Shown here in pieces: positions 60,851-64,000 of a DNA stretch of 64,000 bases. The first letter of the stretch is position 1, and each line of letters begins with the position of its first letter. Where the stretch lies: assembly GCA_964477035.1 (NCBI GenBank), contig CAYZCW010000007.1, positions 1 through 64,000 on the forward strand, read 5' to 3'. The notes beneath the pieces are model-generated. The model was not told where the DNA came from and searched no databases. It saw only the letters and a program-made list of their open reading frames with translations. This stretch comes from SLSG01 sp964477035. Lineage in GTDB: Bacteria > Bacteroidota > Bacteroidia > Bacteroidales > UBA7960. Made by a program: the position numbers and the translations under genes.

Positions 60851-61666
60851 ATGGAAGAAAGCATGGAACTCATCTCAAGGGCCTGGGAGGACCGCAGCCT
60901 GCTGCAGGAGCCGGCGGTGCAGGAGGCCATTGAATGGGTGATCGGAAAACTGGACGATGGAAGCCTGCGGGTGGCCGCACCCACCCCCGGTGGCTGGGTG
61001 GTGAACGAGTGGGTCAAGAAAGCCGTCATCCTCTACTTTCCCATCCGCAGGATGGAGGTGTTGGAAGCGGGCCCCCTGGAGTTTCACGACAAGATCCCGT
61101 TAAAATCCAACTACCGCAAGCTGGGCGTGAGGGTGGTCCCCCATGCCATTGCCCGTTACGGGGCCTACCTTGCACCCGGGGTGGTGATGATGCCCTCCTA
61201 CGTGAATATCGGGGCCCGGGTGGAAGAAGGCAGCATGGTCGATACCTGGGCTACCGTCGGGAGCTGTGCGCAGGTCGGAAAGCATGTTCACCTGAGCGGG
61301 GGTGTGGGACTGGGCGGTGTGCTGGAGCCCATTCAGGCATCACCGGTCATCGTGGAGGACCATTGCTTTATTGGTTCCCGCTGCATCGTGGTGGAAGGCA
61401 TCCGGGTGGAACGGGAGGCCGTCCTGGGGGCCAATGTGGTGCTGACAGCCTCCACCAGGATCATCGACGTGAGCGGTCCCGAACCGATCACCTACACAGG
61501 GCGGATCCCGGCCCGGTCGGTCGTTATTCCGGGGACCATCCCCAAGGATTTTCCCGGCGGAACATACCAGGTTCCCTGCGCCCTGATCATCGGCCGGCGC
61601 AAGGAAAGCACCGACCGCAAGACGAGCCTCAATGAGGCCCTTCGGGAATATCAGGTGGCCGTGTGA
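60851..61666 (+). CDS. dapD: 2,3,4,5-tetrahydropyridine-2,6-dicarboxylate N-succinyltransferase
   Basis: A protein of 271 residues from the ATG at 60851. The N-terminal helical domain is followed by left-handed beta-helix hexapeptide repeats (SYVNIGARVEEGSMVDTWAT, IGSRCIVVEGIRV). It succinylates tetrahydrodipicolinate in the lysine/diaminopimelate pathway. Length and motifs are normal. Confidence 0.95.
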   Translation: MEESMELISRAWEDRSLLQEPAVQEAIEWVIGKLDDGSLRVAAPTPGGWVVNEWVKKAVILYFPIRRMEVLEAGPLEFHDKIPLKSNYRKLGVRVVPHAIARYGAYLAPGVVMMPSYVNIGARVEEGSMVDTWATVGSCAQVGKHVHLSGGVGLGGVLEPIQASPVIVEDHCFIGSRCIVVEGIRVEREAVLGANVVLTASTRIIDVSGPEPITYTGRIPARSVVIPGTIPKDFPGGTYQVPCALIIGRRKESTDRKTSLNEALREYQVAV

Positions 61667-61686
61667 TTGGTTTCGGGACGAATGAC

Positions 61687-61694
61687 TAAATTTG
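61687..61694 (+). promoter_or_regulatory. -7 box for glycosyltransferase gene
   Basis: TAAATTTG matches TAnnTTTG, 17 bases before the ATG at 61712. Confidence 0.58.
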
Positions 61695-61711
61695 TGCACT
61701 AATTGACGGTC

Positions 61712-62545
61712 ATGCCCAAGATTTCAGGCGTTGTCATTGCCCATAACGAGGAAAAATACATTGCCCGCTGTATCCGGTCCCTGCAGGCTGTTGCGGATGA
61801 GGTGGTGGTGGTCGACTCCGGCAGTACGGACCGTACCACCGAGATCTGCCGTGAACTCGGGGTCAGGTTGTACCGCCAGGATTTTCTGGGTTACGTAGAG
61901 CAGAAAAACCATGCGGTTTCCCTGGCCGCCTACGACCACATCCTGTCACTGGACGCCGATGAAGCCATTTCCAGGCCCATGGCGGAAGCCATCCTGGAGA
62001 TCAAGAAAAACTGGACCCACGATGGATATGTGTTTCCGAGAATGAACTGTTTCTGCGGTCGTTGGATGCGTTATACCAACCTGTATCCTGACCGCAAACT
62101 CCGGCTTTTCGACCGCCGGCGGGCTGCCTGGGGCGGGGTGAACCCCCACGACAAGGTGGTTCTGGCCAATGGGGCGAGCAGCCGGCAGGTAAAGGCCCCT
62201 TTACTGCATTGGATGTGTGACAGCCTGGAGGAGCAACTGGAAAAGAACAACCGGTTCAGTACGATTGCCGCCCGGGCAGCCGACGATAACGGCACCCGCG
62301 CCTCCTTTCGCAAACTCGTGCTGCATCCCTTCTGGCGCTTCATCCACAATTTCGTGGTCAAGGGCGGCTTCCTGGAGGGTCGTCACGGGTTTGTCGTCAG
62401 TTGGTTTTCGGCCATGCTTTGTTTTGAAAAATATGCCAAACTGAGGGCCCTGCAGGACCGGAAACGTTTCCCGTCCAAACGGACCGGCATGGAACGCCGG
62501 GCGGTGGTGGCGGGGGAGGATGCCCGCCTGGCGGGATCGGTTTAA
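61712..62545 (+). CDS. Family 2 glycosyltransferase, WaaE/KdtX-like
   Basis: A protein of 277 residues from the ATG at 61712; a TTG three codons earlier opens the same frame. The GT-A pattern is SGVVIAHNEEKYIARCI, VVVVDSGSTDRTTEI and LSLDADE (DxD), followed by the RNCFCGRW-like and YPDRKLRLFDR segments typical of lipopolysaccharide-core beta-1,4-glucosyltransferases. It is cytoplasmic, probably peripheral at the inner membrane. Confidence 0.88.
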   Translation: MPKISGVVIAHNEEKYIARCIRSLQAVADEVVVVDSGSTDRTTEICRELGVRLYRQDFLGYVEQKNHAVSLAAYDHILSLDADEAISRPMAEAILEIKKNWTHDGYVFPRMNCFCGRWMRYTNLYPDRKLRLFDRRRAAWGGVNPHDKVVLANGASSRQVKAPLLHWMCDSLEEQLEKNNRFSTIAARAADDNGTRASFRKLVLHPFWRFIHNFVVKGGFLEGRHGFVVSWFSAMLCFEKYAKLRALQDRKRFPSKRTGMERRAVVAGEDARLAGSV

Positions 62546-62570
62546 TGGGGGATGATATTGTAAAGATGCG

Positions 62571-63140
62571 ATGAAAGAATCATTCAGGCTTGATGAGGCC
62601 GTGGAAGTCCTCCGGCAGGGGGGCACCATCCTGTATCCCACGGATACGGTCTGGGGAATCGGCTGCGACGCCACCAACGAGCAGGCGGTGAACAAAGTAT
62701 TTGCCGTGAAGCAAAGGGTGGGGGGGAAATCCCTGATCGTGCTGGTCGACAGCATAGAAACCCTCAAAAACTATGTGGAGGACATTCCGGAAATGGCATT
62801 CGATCTGATGGAAAGCATCACCGACCCCCTGACCATTATCTACCCGGGGGCCCGTAACCTGGCCCCGAACGTGCCGGCCAGGGATGGCTCAGTGGGCATC
62901 CGTATACCGAACGATCCCCTTTGTCAGCAGCTCGTCAGGGCCCTTGGCAAACCCCTGACATCCACCTCGGCCAACCTGAGTGGCAGCCCCAATCCGGTGT
63001 CCTTCAGTAAGATATCTCCAGAGATCAGGAGGGCGGTCGATTTCATCGTGCCGGATTACCAGGCCAGGGTGCGCATGGCCAGGCCTTCGACCATCATCAG
63101 GATCGGAAAAGACGGCACCATGGAAATCATCAGGAACTGA
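62571..63140 (+). CDS. L-threonylcarbamoyladenylate synthase (Sua5/YrdC/YciO family)
   Basis: 189 residues. Family motifs are GGTILYPTDTVWGIGCDA, FAVKQRVGGKSLIVLV, GSVGIRIPNDP and LTSTSANLSG. It makes threonylcarbamoyl-AMP for tRNA t6A modification. It lies seven bases upstream of the CCA-adding enzyme, so two tRNA-maturation genes are probably cotranscribed. Confidence 0.9.
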   Translation: MKESFRLDEAVEVLRQGGTILYPTDTVWGIGCDATNEQAVNKVFAVKQRVGGKSLIVLVDSIETLKNYVEDIPEMAFDLMESITDPLTIIYPGARNLAPNVPARDGSVGIRIPNDPLCQQLVRALGKPLTSTSANLSGSPNPVSFSKISPEIRRAVDFIVPDYQARVRMARPSTIIRIGKDGTMEIIRN

Positions 63141-63147
63141 CCACGTT

Positions 63148-64000
63148 TTGAAAACCAGCCTTCAACACCCGGTATTTGATGTGATCTCCCGGACGGCCGA
63201 CCGCATGGGCGTCGAGGCCTACGTGGTGGGCGGATGGGTGCGTGACCTGCTGATGGGCCGCTCATCCAGTGACATTGACATCATGGTCGTGGGCAGCGGG
63301 GTGGCCCTGGCACAGGAGGTCTCACTTGCCCTTGATGCCAGGCAGAAACTCCAGGTCTTCAAACGTTTTGGAACGGCCATGCTGCGGCATGGGGGGTGGG
63401 ATGTAGAGTTTGTCGGGGCCCGCAGGGAGTCCTACCGTGCAGACTCCCGCAAGCCCGTGGTCGAGGACGGCAGCCTGCAGGATGACCTGAACCGGCGGGA
63501 TTTCACCATCAATGCCATGGCCATCGGACTGAACCGTGATAACTTCGGCGAATTGCTGGATCCTTTCGGGGGACAGGCTGATTTGGAAAGGAAATTGCTG
63601 AGAACCCCGCTGGATCCCGATACCACCTACTCTGACGATCCCCTGCGCATGATGCGGGCCGTGCGTTTCGCTGCCCGCCTCGGCTTCTCCATCGACCCCC
63701 CTTCCTTTGAGGCGATCCGGCGAAATGCCGGCAGGCTGGAGATTGTGTCCATGGAACGGATCATGGAGGAGTTCCATAAAATCCTGCTCACCGGCAGGCC
63801 GTCAGGGGGCATCATCCAACTGCGGGAAGCAGGGCTGTTGAAGGTCTTTTTCCCGGAACTGGAGAACCTGGCAGGCATCGAGGTCAGGGAAGGGATGGCC
63901 CATAAGGACAACTTCCTGCACACCCTTCAGGTGCTGGACAACCTGTCTGCCAAATCCGACAATCTCTGGCTGAGGTGGGCGGCCTTGCTGCATGACATCG
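63148..64000 (+). CDS. cca: CCA-adding tRNA nucleotidyltransferase, 3' end outside window
   Basis: The frame opens at a TTG (63148) right after the previous gene and stays open to base 64000, giving about 284 residues. The nucleotidyltransferase head shows YVVGGWVRDLLMGR and the metal pair in SDIDIMVVG, then DLNRRDFTINAMAIG and the RFAARLGF segment. The HD domain begins near the window end (AHKDNFLHTLQVLDN, LLHDI). It adds or repairs tRNA CCA ends, needed for the tRNA-Pro here, which lacks an encoded CCA. Confidence 0.92.
   Translation, partial: MKTSLQHPVFDVISRTADRMGVEAYVVGGWVRDLLMGRSSSDIDIMVVGSGVALAQEVSLALDARQKLQVFKRFGTAMLRHGGWDVEFVGARRESYRADSRKPVVEDGSLQDDLNRRDFTINAMAIGLNRDNFGELLDPFGGQADLERKLLRTPLDPDTTYSDDPLRMMRAVRFAARLGFSIDPPSFEAIRRNAGRLEIVSMERIMEEFHKILLTGRPSGGIIQLREAGLLKVFFPELENLAGIEVREGMAHKDNFLHTLQVLDNLSAKSDNLWLRWAALLHDI

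Overview
The window is a chromosomal segment from a member of the Bacteroidota, most likely Bacteroidales/Marinilabiliales-like. The signs are a SusC/SusD pair with an ECF sigma factor and FecR-type anti-sigma factor, type IX secretion (T9SS) proteins (PorQ, a PorE-like OmpA protein, a subtilase with a T9SS sorting domain), Bacteroidota-specific families (DUF2851, DUF3276, long NusB, YbbR-type protein), and the Bacteroidota promoter -7 box TAnnTTTG in front of many genes. Most of the window is visibly GC-rich; the first ~14.9 kb is clearly richer in A/T.

Layout. 1-93: end of a tRNA-Cys gene and its terminator. 316-16326: a co-oriented locus of ECF sigma factor, FecR, STN-type SusC, SusD, small lipoprotein, M14 metallopeptidase, Ntn-hydrolase, exported glutamate-racemase-like protein, D-aminoacylase-like lipoprotein and GltS glutamate:Na+ symporter. 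I read this as a regulated system for importing and dismantling a glutamate-containing (perhaps D-amino-acid or N-acylated) peptide. It is the most interesting part of the window. 16363-19453: a lipoprotein serpin (minus strand) and two related outer-membrane barrels. 19485-25462: trxB, two tandem membrane histidine kinases, DUF2851. 25626-28056: coiled-coil protein, zapA, a candidate 6S RNA, rny. 28218-33334: two thioredoxin-fold proteins, a TPR/PD40 protein, a methyltransferase, a LolD/MacB-type ATPase, a PduO-type adenosyltransferase and tRNA-Pro(GGG). 33444-36496 (minus): class V aminotransferase, DapA/HOGA-like aldolase and GhrA-type reductase, a likely glyoxylate/2-keto acid operon. 36767-43898: TatA-like protein, PorE-like OmpA protein, purM, prfA, pyrF, UbiA prenyltransferase. 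43905-47183 (minus): large secreted subtilase, followed by a 380-bp AT-rich gap with repeated ATACGTAT palindromes. 47564-50509: DEAD-box helicase, SLC45-like transporter, DUF3276. 50733-57791: nusB, DUF1573, yajC, ybbR-like, coaE, porQ, subtilase and a barrel protein. 57788-60774 (minus): ruvX, def, M16 peptidase, O-methyltransferase. 60851-64000: dapD, glycosyltransferase, threonylcarbamoyl-AMP synthase and the start of a CCA-adding enzyme that runs off the window.

Functional themes are nutrient capture under ECF/FecR control at the left, and housekeeping (translation, nucleotide and cofactor synthesis, division, RNA decay) mixed with cell-envelope and T9SS genes in the rest. Family assignments rest on motifs and architecture read from the translations; no database search was run.
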